From Diadema setosum (lineage: Eukaryota > Echinodermata > Echinoidea > Diadematoida > Diadematidae): a stretch of 64,000 bases of DNA. A program made the translations under genes and the position numbers. Below are positions 36,765 to 46,699 of the stretch, one piece after another. The DNA lies in the NCBI GenBank assembly GCA_033980235.1, contig CM067065.1:29018655-29082654 (forward strand). Direction: 5' to 3'. Under the pieces are notes generated by a model. It saw nothing but the letters and a program-made list of their open reading frames with translations, was not told the DNA's origin and made no database searches. Numbering within the stretch: position 1 is the first letter of the stretch; every line of letters starts with the position of its first letter.

Positions 36765-37652
36765 CTGCCCTACTTTGGGAAAAGGAAGCAAGTGACATCG
36801 AGTACAAATGCTACAATGAAAGAAAATAATGTGTTTTTGGGTAGGCCCTTCAGCGTGGAATTGTGTGATGAGAAACAATATCTGTTTTCGTGTAAGTCAT
36901 TATGGTGATGCATTTATGACGATTGGAAGAATGTTGATATTCCCATAGAAACTCATATTATATAACTTGCTTCCTTTTGCCAAAATATTATACGTTCATA
37001 ATGTAGTAAACAGGAAAAATCAAAAGGAAGCATATGATAATCATATCATAGATAGATTATTGGTTTCCTTTTACCGAAATATTTTAGATTTTGTGTAAAT
37101 ATAAATAATTTGGGAAAAGGAAGCAAGCGACAATCATGTATGGATGATGTTGTAACTTGCTTCCTATTGCCGAATTCTTTCAGATTTTTAGCAGACATGA
37201 AGAATCTAGCGAAAGGAATCATTTGACAATCATATCATGATTCATATCATGTTACTTGCTTCCATTTGCCAAGTATTATTGCTTTGTTGAATAGCAAACA
37301 TAAAAAATGGCAAAGGAAGCAAGTGATAATCATATAACAAAGATGTTACTCGCTCCCTTTTGCCAAAGTATTTTAGATTGTGTGTAAATACATGATTTTG
37401 CAAAGGGAAGCAAGTGACAACATACCATGAATTTGTAATTTGCTTCCTTTTTGGCTTTGTTGTTTTTTTTTCATGTTTCATGCAATCTTGTGCACTTGCT
37501 TCCTTTTACCACCCGAATATCTTAGAAATTGGCAAAAATTGTAACTTGGATTTTTCATTTAAATAAAGCATGCCTCAAATATCCCAAATCAATAAAAAAG
37601 CCAATATCCATACAAAAAATGTCATTTGCTTCCGTTTGCCAAAGTAGGGCAG
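36765..37652. mobile_element. Iteron element, GGAAGCAAGTGA words, AATA target duplication
   Basis: The ends CTGCCCTACTTTGGGAAAAG and TTTGCCAAAGTAGGGCAG are inverted repeats flanked by AATA on both sides (36761-36764 and 37653-37656). Inside, the word GGCAAA(A)GGAAGCAAGTGA appears more than ten times, alternating between strands about every 80 bp, so the element can fold into a chain of hairpins. No coding gene. Confidence 0.8.
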
Positions 37653-38005
37653 AATACAGGAATCAATATATTAAATCAAATCTAATCAAATAACTTCAGA
37701 ATAATGATCGGTTAGATATACCAAGATTTCAACCTCGGGCATAAGGGTATTTTTATGAAAAACTGGGAAGCTCGAAATTTATAAACAAACAATTATTATG
37801 AGAAGTTGTGAGTGGATGACATGCTCATTTTGCTGTTTGCATATTCGTATTGACCGTTCAAAAACTGTTTCAAGAAAAATTAGCCAAATGTCATTAATGT
37901 CATTAGTTCCTCATTTTTCACCTGAATTCAATTTTTACCGGTGATCTCGTAATATTTCACCCTTTCTTATCAGACTAATTTACATTTTGACTGGATTTCC
38001 CCTTC

Positions 38006-38301
38006 AAAAACCAATTGAAGAATAATATTGTATTAAGAATTCTCATTGGGTTGCATGAAGTGAAATGGTTATAGGTAAACAATGTTTAAAAATATTGTAT
38101 AATTTTGTATTTCAAATTTCTCTCAGGATTGTCATTCCCCGCTTCATGTCACAGGCATGAAAAATGTTCAGCATTCATCACTAACAGGGCGGCGGAACAA
38201 TTTTAAGGGGAGGGGGAGGTGGAGGGGAATGCCAAAGCAAAAAAGAGGCACATAACTTATTTATCACTAAACTTGTACTTCCAATTTTTCAGAGGCACAA
38301 A

Positions 38302-38345
<44 letters not shown>

Positions 38346-39658
38346 TGTTTGTTTTCGGGGGGGGGGGGGCTCGTAAGGTCTTGTAGGTGGGTAACTACTT
38401 CTCCCCCTTTGCATTCCCCTGATTACCATCCTCTGATCTGTTGTTAGCTCTATTGTCAGGGAAGCTCAACTAATCAAGTGCTTTTCACGACCCTAGTCAC
38501 AACCGTTCTCTTTACCCACACCCTCATCTGATGTTTGTGTAAATTCCTTGAAGAATGAAGGTCATTGTCATCTGCCTGGTCGGGAAAGCTAAATGGCTCA
38601 ATCTTTAACTATCCACCTCTACACTGGGTAAAATGTAAGCATATTTTCCAGTATGCTTCCTGAAGCAGATTTTTTTTGTTCTTTTTTAACGAATGAGCTG
38701 TCAAATGAAAAAAAAAATATTCATTTTGTATGGCTATGATTTTAATATGATATGATTTTAATGATTGCAGAAAATGCTTGAAAACTCCCTAAAGAGTCGC
38801 AATTTGACCATGTAACTTTTTGTTGAGCCACTGTCCACTGTTCTAACTCGGCCATTACATGAATAATGAACATTGAGTTGTGCATCAAAACAGGAAGCAG
38901 TGAGCCAATCTTCCCATTGATGGTAATTCCCTATGATCCCTATTTATGATTGCAATAGCAAAAGAGAGAGAAAAAAAAAAGAGAAATTGAAATGAAAGTC
39001 GTTTTTGTTACTTCTTTCATTGTACTCGCTATATAGAAAGAATTGTTACTGTTATGATTATTTCCTTTTATCCAGAGGGAAGCGACGTCTCTGATCGTAA
39101 AAACCGTCAGTATCATAATTTAGTATCTTTCTCGAGATTGTTAGAGATGTTTTCATAGTTAGAACTTGTGTCCCATGATATGTACAGTATCAAAAACATA
39201 TGAAATGCGGCATATAAAGCATGCACAAATACCGCCATTGGCCAGCATCACCACGAGATAGATGAGTACTCATGCGATTGTGAATTTAAACCTAAAAATT
39301 ATTGCAGCCCTTTCAACCAGTTGAAAAAAAAAGAAATAACAATTGGAGCGGATAAGAAGAACATATTCCAAAAACAAACTGACTAGCTGTAACGATCACA
39401 CAAGGATATGGAACCATAGAGCCTAAGCGTGTCATAATTGTACGTCGTTTGCTTTGCCAAATTGTCATCTTCTTGCCATTTCTTTTTTTTTTCTATTATC
39501 TCACAGACAAATATGTGAAATAACAAGTGATATAGCACATTAAATGTTTTTTGTTGTTTTTGAAATACATTGGTCAATGAAGACGAGGAGTTGCATTCTT
39601 TTGATTGGTGAAAGATTGAATTTGATGATAAAATTTGTATCATGTATTGTTTCCTTAG
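38006..39658. other. Intron 2 remainder with (TG)n
   Basis: Contains a TG microsatellite at 38302-38349 followed by poly-G. No exon was recognised before the pyrimidine tract at 39645-39656. Confidence 0.45.
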
Positions 39659-40000
39659 CAATGGCATCAAAGCATGTAATCGAGCAATGCGTGGATACGA
39701 GCCAGTCCTATCAAAGCCAGTGTACGTACCAGACTCCCTCCGACACACCTTTCTTCAACCTTACTTGTGTCGTGAGTGGATTCAAGCCCAATATTTCCAT
39801 GCTGTGGATTGAGGAGTCTGGAAATATACTCAATTCCGTGCTTTCGCAACAGACAACGCTACCGGACGACACATATGAGAGGTTTGAGACAATCAGTGTG
39901 TCAGCCAAATATGGGACAGAGCAAACCTTAAGATGCACAGCTAGTGGTGACTCGTTGAATGGAACCTCGACCTTGGAAATCATTCTTCTGCATATACCAG
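39659..40000 (+). CDS. Receptor exon 3: second Ig domain (C-type like)
   Basis: About 114 residues, phase 1 on both sides, so it joins the V exon in frame (split codon TCA, serine). The acceptor is TTTCCTTAG. Key text is FNLTCVVSGFKPNISMLW, then QTLRCTASG: a B-strand cysteine, a GF-x-P step, the core tryptophan and an F-strand cysteine. The GF-x-P spacing recalls constant-type Ig domains. Sequons NLT, NIS and NGT suggest an extracellular glycoprotein. Extra cysteines at the N-terminal edge (EQCVDTS, SQCTY) may form a further disulphide. The donor CAG|GTTTTG is weak. Confidence 0.75.
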
Positions 40001-42001
40001 GTTTTGTGAAACCTTGCCAACTGCATGTTGTTGAATGATAAGGATTATACATCTGTTGTCATTAAATATTTTCAAAAGTATCATTGCTATGCAAGAAAAA
40101 AAAAATCTGTTTTAGTTCTAATCTGCACCGGGTTCAAAATGACCTCAAATTATCATGAACTGTCATGTGTGAAATGAACTTAGCGGTTTGTGTACAGTGT
40201 TACATCTGATATAAAAGCCAATAAACATTTACACTCAATAATACAATAACATTTCCTTGGTAACATGTTCATTTACAACTAGCCCATAAATTAATGTTTT
40301 GTGTGTAACATGAACACCACCAAAGGCCCTATCTGGTTCTTCTGAGATGTTTCTAATTTGTAAGTACATAATTTCTATTGATCATCATTCCTGTATAGAA
40401 AATGAACATACTTTAAACACGCAGAAAGAATTGGAGCATAAGGGGAAAACTTTTTTTTTTTTTTTCAAAGTGCGATTTTGTGAATTACCACAAAATACAT
40501 ATTATTTTTTCTTAGCCGGACTTAAAACTGTTGTTTTGCTTGTAAAAAAGCCTCATCGAGAGAGTCAACTCAAGTGAAGTTGCACCAATATGTCTGTTCT
40601 AAAGACATATAAATCAGTGTACGTAATCGCAAGAGGTACCTTTCAAAAATATTGGATAAGGCCTAATTAAATTAATGATTCACGGTGTACCATGAGCACC
40701 AAAATTAATGGTGTTCTGTTAATATGTGAGACAAGAACTGCAATTAAAGCATCTTTAATCTATTCATAATCAAATCAAATAATTTTTTTCGATAAGTATT
40801 TATCCATATATTGACATGGTATGGCCTAAATGTATATCATTCCAAAGAAATTCCTGCAAGGATATATATTCTGTTACACAGGCTGAGGTTTCATGCATGA
40901 CAGGTTTGTGTAGAACATCAAATAATCATTTTCAATAACATTTTGTCACAATTGGCAATCTCTGTATCCGTTTCTTTTACAATCCGAATGAATGGGTAAT
41001 ATGAACCCAATTTTGATTATAACACTATTCCTAAGTATATTTTATCATTTTGGCAAAATTCAATGTTACATAGAGTAACGGTGTTATGGCAACACCAAAA
41101 TGAAATTTCCCTAATGAGGCCAATACTTGAGAAATTGTAATTTGAAGGAAAATTCTTATCTTATCTCCCTAGGATATGCATACAGAACACCATACACGTT
41201 TGTCAGAAAATGCTGTTTTTTTTTTTGTTGTTGTTGTTGAATTTGAATGGAAGTTTTATTTAAGTTCTATTTAACGGCAGGAAGTTTCACAATGTTAATA
41301 CAAGCTAAACCTGTGTGTCAGATTATTTTAGCTACTACGAAGTTTTCAACATATCACTGAGTAACACATTTCTGAGAAAACCAAATGTTACGCATGAAAC
41401 GACTATCTTTGCGCTCACCTTTCAAAGAGACCAAAACATTTTTCTCACGAATTGTGTACTCAGTACGCATGGACACGTTCTTATTGGCCAGTAAAAACCC
41501 TTTAGGTGCAGATTTACTGTTTGGAAAAGGTATAGTTTATTGGCCAGTAAAAACCCTTTAGGTGCAGATTTACTGTTTGGAAAAGGTATAGATTAAACTC
41601 GTTCTGAAACCTACAAAAAAATTAACTGTATTAGCACATTTAGGTTAGAAAAGTAAACACATGCTGGTTTCATCAAAATATTCCAAATGTGGTACCATTG
41701 GAATGCTTTCTGATTGTTTTATAGTTCATAGTTGACAATAATTGTTTAGAAATTCATTTTATATAGCCAGCACAGCTAATTTTGTGATTAGACATCACAC
41801 AGTTACTGCTGGTACCAATATGAAGAAAAATACCAAAATACAAGACCTTAGCGCTAGCGAGTCTTTTGCAGTAAGTCTTTGAACAAAGTGATTTGTAAAC
41901 ATGATGTGTAAAATAATCTAGTATATAGTCGTGATATTATCTGTCTTTAATGTATTCTTAATTTAGTAATGCACAATTGAAGTGTCCGTATCAAATTTCA
42001 G
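40001..42001. other. Intron 3
   Basis: AT-rich intron sequence with no extra exon recognised. A tandem duplication lies at 41482-41593. Confidence 0.5.
41482..41593. repeat. 56 bp perfect tandem duplication (x2)
   Basis: The unit starting TATTGGCCAGTAAAAACCCT is repeated head to tail with no visible change, so the duplication is recent or possibly an assembly error. Confidence 0.9.
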
Positions 42002-42079
42002 GAAAACGTGACAATCTTGGTCTTATCGTTGGACTAGGCGTTGGTATACCTGCTGCAGTGTTCATCCTACTTCTTCTTG
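42002..42079 (+). CDS. Receptor exon 4: transmembrane helix
   Basis: A 78-base exon, phase 1 on both sides, after AAATTTCAG and before G|GTGAGT. It encodes KRDNL followed by GLIVGLGVGIPAAVFILLLL, an uninterrupted ~20-residue hydrophobic stretch. GxxxG-type spacing in GLGVG could favour helix packing or receptor pairing. It would place the Ig domains outside and the downstream exons inside the cell. No strong basic stop-transfer cluster follows directly. Confidence 0.75.
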
Positions 42080-43348
42080 GTGAGTTTCTGCCAAAATGAT
42101 TATCAGGACTACATACAGCCAAAAAGTGAAAATTGTTTGTTTGCTTGTCCATCAGTTTGGTTGGTTTTCCTAAAGCACCCGCGTAAATAAGTAGGTGAGA
42201 ATGACTGTAACATTCTACATCGTTATAATAGTCTCATTCACATGATCGTGCTAAACAACCACTTTTTTATTAAAGAAAAAATCCCAAGAGACTGGTATAG
42301 AAAGAAGCAAAGTGCAAACCATGGTAATTTAACGTAATGATATGAATGTAAGCATGAATTAGATGAAGTTATATTTTTTGAATTCTATAGTTCTCTTGCT
42401 TACCAAAGATTCTTTTCAATATATAAGAATCCAACGGTAAACTTGTTTAAAAGAGCTGCATGGACGACATGTCCTACGGTTTTAAGAGAATGCGAATACA
42501 ACGCCAACGATAAAAAGAGATACTTTGTTAACAACTTGTGTTAATGATTGTTATGTATGGTTCCAACTGTATGTATCCATGCACATTTATGTTCATGTAC
42601 GTTGATAATGCTGGAAGCAATAGTTAATTCAAATCAAATGTATGTCCCCCAAAACAACTTTGATTCCCATTGTTCTCGGAAGCAAGCATATTTTGAGTTA
42701 TGTTTACATAAACTTAAAGTGTGACTTGGTCTTTGGGTCAGAAAATTTCAAGAGAATTGTAAAGGTTTTATAGACGACAATATAGCTGCTCAACTGAGGC
42801 AGCACGTAACACTGGTATGACATTGTGACTCCATGATGTCTTTTCGAATCAAATCTTGTACTCAAAACAGGCTGCTAGGTATCAGTTGCGACGTCGTGGT
42901 TTAGTACCCGAAAATTCCTCGCGCAAGCTGCAACCGACCTTTTTTTAACATCTTCTGATCTACTGTTACTTAGATTTCGCTATCTTACTGTTATAATATC
43001 TCCTCAAGAATTGAAGTACCAAAACTTTATGCAGCAACGTGGGAACCAGATATCACCACTTTCAATGTTCCTTTATCAATCATTCCCAGTAAACAACACG
43101 ATTTCCTCCCTCCCCTGGTTATAATCATGCCCACATCGTACAAACCAAGCTAACACCGATGTTTTTAAGGTGTATTAATTTACTTTTATGTGACAAAGCC
43201 AAACACTGCTTGTGGATTTGAGAATCAAACAGGCCCAAAACTTTCAAACGATCTTCAACATTATTGACAGACTTTCTGCGACAAATAAATCTTTCAAAAT
43301 TTAAAGTGCATTCATTCAGGGGGTTTATTTTTTCCCCAGCCTTACTCA
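42080..43348. other. Start of intron 4, nothing recognised
   Basis: AT-rich sequence with no gene or repeat identified. Confidence 0.45.
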
Positions 43349-43580
43349 CATCGACGGGTTTACCACGAACTGTCCTATCTCAATTTGGGGGGAATTTGAG
43401 TTTTTTGCATAATTGTTACATAATAGACTCTCCTCTTTGTCGTGTTAAAGTTTCTAAGCAAAAAACGCATTTTTTTACAAATATAGGGTGGTCTATCTCA
43501 AACCCTCTGATGGGAAATGTAACAAACCCTTTACCACGAATCGTCCTATGTCAGATAGGTCACTTTGTGGTAAAACTTGA
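43349..43580. repeat. TTACCACGAACTGTCCTATC iteron cluster, left
   Basis: A full iteron with GACGGGTTTACCACGAACTG is at 43351-43383; weaker ones follow at about 43490 and 43527-43575 in both orientations. The first 35 bp are the reverse complement of 57685-57719, as would be the ends of one element or of two inverted copies. Confidence 0.7.
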
Positions 43581-44500
43581 CGCGGTTGCGAATTGCACCC
43601 GCCGCGGACGTCCCCGGCCGCCGGCCCGTGCGCAAGAACTTACGGTGCAGGTACGTGCGCATGTACAAATTCGGGCTTTCACGTGCGCGCGTGTGCGTGC
43701 AGAAATCTGACAGGCCTGCGCCTACGTGCTGTATTCTCATGGTCGGACATCCGGGTATTTTGCGTGTCACGGGGTCATGGAAAGCGGTGGAGTGAAAACA
43801 AACCATAGTCTATAGTCGCGTGAGCCGCCTGGAGTGGTAACGCTGTACGTGTTTTCCGCCGGAGCGCCCCGCGAGCATAGCGCTAGCGCAAGCTGTACTA
43901 CTGACGACTGTAGCTGTGCGGGCGACAGGATTACGCCCTAGGCCTACCCTAAATTAGGCCCTACCCTAAGCCTACTGCAGTACTAGCGTTAGGCCTATAG
44001 ACCTACCTGAAGTTTCTATGAGGTACGCAGTAAGCGTAGATAGCGGGGTAGGGCCTACTCAAAGAGGTTTTAGTAACTGCACATAAGTCGACATCTGGCC
44101 ATTTTGTCGGGTCGTTGATCCAGAGTCCTGTGGCGATTTCATACGGGCACAGGTCCAGTCCGGCTGCCCTTCAACTTGGCAAAATACCGGGACCGATCGA
44201 TCGACTGCTGACAGGATCCAGATTTTTAGAATATTGCTGGCAAGATATGATACATGTATCTCATGAATGATGGCACAAATGACAAAATGAATAATGAAAA
44301 ACAGTCCCCATGTCTGCGTAGAGTTGCACATTAATTATACGCGTCGCACATGCACAGCATGCAGTATGCGCATTATGCAGGCTTAGCGCTGCAAGCTGTT
44401 TGTTTTCACTCCAGTCAACCGGAAGTGACGTGTAGCCGACCGCAAGAATACAGTACTTAGTATATTGGGGATACGCGCTCCCTCCCTCTTGGTGTAGTTG
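43581..44500. other. GC- and CpG-rich island with inverted repeat
   Basis: Much richer in G+C and CpG than the surroundings (for example CGCCGCGGACGTCCCCGGCC). GTGCTGTATTCT...GGTCGG (43726-43746) and GGAGTGAAAACAAAC (43789-43805) recur inverted at 44435-44456 and 44397-44413. It may be a promoter-like island inside a mobile element. No start codon with a convincing frame was seen. Confidence 0.5.
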
Positions 44501-44530
44501 TACTGTCATCAAAGATCAGTCATGGACGGC

Positions 44531-46656
44531 TTTCTTCTTCTTCTTCTTCTTCTTCTGATTAAGTCTGCCTCCTTCAATAGACTGAAGATTCTTGCAGACT
44601 GGTGCTATTTACATTATAATACAATTTATTTACAGATATTTACAAGCACATAGAAAATTTGACGAAAATACTAGCTACTGTGATCAACCGTTAGACGGTT
44701 TCGAAATGATCCCACAGATGGCGCTGAAACAATTTCTGACGACAGGGAATTCCAGTTTCTTACAGTTCTTGGGAAGAACGAATGGCGATGCGATTCAGTT
44801 CTCGAATATGGTACCTGATAGGAGTGTGGTTGCGAGGCTCTCGTTAACTGAGTAGCCTGTTTGATGATATAGTCCTGTGCTGAAAGAGGAGTGAGATTAT
44901 TGTGTATTTTATACATCATAATTAGCCTGTCATTTTCTCTGCGCTGTTCCAGAGATGTCCAATTAAGTTCTTGTAGCATTTTGGTGACACTCGAGGTGTT
45001 ATGGTAGCGATTTAAAGTGAATCGCGCAGCTCTTCTCTGGACCATTTCCACTTGGTGGATTAGGTTCTTTGTAGATGGGTCCCAAACTGTGGAAGCATAC
45101 TCAACAATTGGTCGAACCAACGTTTTGTAAGCTGTGGCTTTAACATCAGAAGATTTTATGCGAAGATTGCGTTTTAGAAATGAAAGCACGTTATTGGCTT
45201 TATTGACAGTATTGTTGATGTGTTGGGTCCACTTCAAATCAGAAGTTATGGTTACACCCAAGTACTTCACGGATTCAACAGATTCAAGAGGGGCGTTATT
45301 TAGATGATACACGTGTTGCACCTTACTTCTTTTCCTGGATATTGTCAAAACCTTACACTTATCTGTGTTCAAATCCATCATCCATCTTTTCGCCCAGTCA
45401 CCAATTTTGTTTAGGTCCTCTTGAAGATTTTGCGTATGATGTTGATTGTCGATGGTCATGTAAGAAATTGCATCATCGGCAAAAAGGCGAACCTTTGACG
45501 CGAGACCATCAGGCAAGTCATTGATGTAAAGAAGAAAGAGGCAAGGCCCAAGAACCGACCCCTGAGGCACTCCAGATCCTACCGCTACTGAAGAAGATTT
45601 AATACCATTCAAAACGACCCTCTGACTTCTTCCATTGAGAAAACTTTGAATCCATTTCAGATTTTTCCCCCTGATACCGTAGTAGTCCAGTTTACGTAAA
45701 AGCCGCTCATGCCCAACCTTGTCAAAAGCTTTTGCAAAATCCATGACTATAACATCCGTTTGACGTCCTGCATCCAAGTTCCTATGTAAATCGCTTGTGA
45801 AACCAAGTAATTGTTGTTCACATGACATGTTCTTACGGAAGCCATATTGCAGGGGAAAAATGATGTTATTTTCGTCCCCGTGTTTCATAATTTTGCTGGC
45901 TAAAACGTGCTCCATTAGTTTACAGCAAATACATGTCAGCGAAATGGGGCGGTAGTTTACAGGAGTAGATCGATTACCTTTCTTGTAGACTGGTACAACA
46001 TTTGCTTCACGCCAATCATTTGGTATTTCACTTAATTCATACGACAACCGGAATATATTGCAAAGAATTGGAGCCAGAATTTTTGCCAGCTGCTTCAAGA
46101 CTCGTGGAGTTATACCATCCGGTCCAGGGGCCTTACATGTCTTCAAACCACAAAGCAACTTCTCTACACCCTTTGAAGTAAACAAAATATCCTCCATTTC
46201 TTCAAAGTCTGAGGTTTCCGGTAGTAAGTCATTCGGTATGGGAGTTTCCTTGGTGAAAACACTTTTGAACTGTTGGTTCAATGCTTCAGCTTTTGCAATT
46301 GGATCAGTGATCGTAACACCATCACTTTTCAGTTCTCTTATTCCTGTATTATCAGTTCTGTTGTGTTTGATGAAGCCCCAAAATCTCTTCATACTCTCAA
46401 ATTCTGTGGTATCTTCATCGATAGAAAAAAGAGATTCCACATAATTCCAATAAGCCCTCCTTAGCTCCTGTTGCAGTGATTTCTTAACTGCTTTCAACTC
46501 TTCCTCCAATTGAAAAGGGACTACCCCGTGGTTTCTCAATTTCATGTTCCGACTTTTTTTGTTCAACCTATCTCTCCTTTTGATCAACCTTTTAATCTTG
46601 TTTGTAATCCATGGTATGTCGTTCTTTTTGGATGTCATCTTATGTGGAACTTTCCT
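44531..46656 (-). mobile_element. 5'-truncated LINE (CR1/Jockey-like), recent
   Basis: About 2.13 kb on the - strand, with a complete RT frame and an (AAG)n tail at 44531-44556. The flanks match the uninterrupted sequence at ~55001-55147, which acts as an empty site and fixes the borders: the 5' border near 46656 and the 3' border near 44531. The endonuclease part is missing, a usual result of incomplete target-primed reverse transcription. Confidence 0.85.
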
Positions 46657-46677
46657 CTCACCGGAGATCAATTCCAA
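44671..46677 (-). CDS. Non-LTR retrotransposon reverse transcriptase
   Basis: A 668-residue frame without a stop or frameshift. Residues ~20-100 (PWITNKIKRLIKRRDRLNKK) are the linker that normally follows the EEP endonuclease. The RT domain follows, with YRPISLT, motif A DFAKAFDKV, motif B GVPQGSVLGP and motif C LFADDA, so the catalytic aspartates are present. The thumb region has VKYLGVTI and SDLKW, and the C-terminal tail WNSLSSEIVSAP ends the protein. The first few residues (MELIS) are host flank, as the empty site shows. Lacking an endonuclease, it cannot be autonomous by the normal route, but the RT itself may be active if expressed. Confidence 0.9.
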   Translation of the reverse strand: MELISGERKVPHKMTSKKNDIPWITNKIKRLIKRRDRLNKKSRNMKLRNHGVVPFQLEEELKAVKKSLQQELRRAYWNYVESLFSIDEDTTEFESMKRFWGFIKHNRTDNTGIRELKSDGVTITDPIAKAEALNQQFKSVFTKETPIPNDLLPETSDFEEMEDILFTSKGVEKLLCGLKTCKAPGPDGITPRVLKQLAKILAPILCNIFRLSYELSEIPNDWREANVVPVYKKGNRSTPVNYRPISLTCICCKLMEHVLASKIMKHGDENNIIFPLQYGFRKNMSCEQQLLGFTSDLHRNLDAGRQTDVIVMDFAKAFDKVGHERLLRKLDYYGIRGKNLKWIQSFLNGRSQRVVLNGIKSSSVAVGSGVPQGSVLGPCLFLLYINDLPDGLASKVRLFADDAISYMTIDNQHHTQNLQEDLNKIGDWAKRWMMDLNTDKCKVLTISRKRSKVQHVYHLNNAPLESVESVKYLGVTITSDLKWTQHINNTVNKANNVLSFLKRNLRIKSSDVKATAYKTLVRPIVEYASTVWDPSTKNLIHQVEMVQRRAARFTLNRYHNTSSVTKMLQELNWTSLEQRRENDRLIMMYKIHNNLTPLSAQDYIIKQATQLTRASQPHSYQVPYSRTESHRHSFFPRTVRNWNSLSSEIVSAPSVGSFRNRLTVDHSS

Positions 46678-46699
46678 GGATTACAGGTGAATTCATGTT

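Larger units (their letters stand above)
34055..38005. mobile_element. TIR element AAAGGGGAAGTCCAGTC, host of two nested elements
   Basis: The left end AAAGGGGAAGTCCAGTCCAA pairs with the right end, whose reverse complement reads GAAGGGGAAATCCAGTCAAA and continues to match through TTAGT(T/C)TGATAA. Native interior is left at 34075-34285 and 37657-37985; the remainder is made of the two iteron elements described next. No coding gene. Confidence 0.65.

Noticed and set aside
34290..37650. Regularly spaced repeats resembling a CRISPR array
   Set aside because: The repeats alternate orientation, spacers are not of constant length, they are bounded by TIRs, and the genome is eukaryotic.
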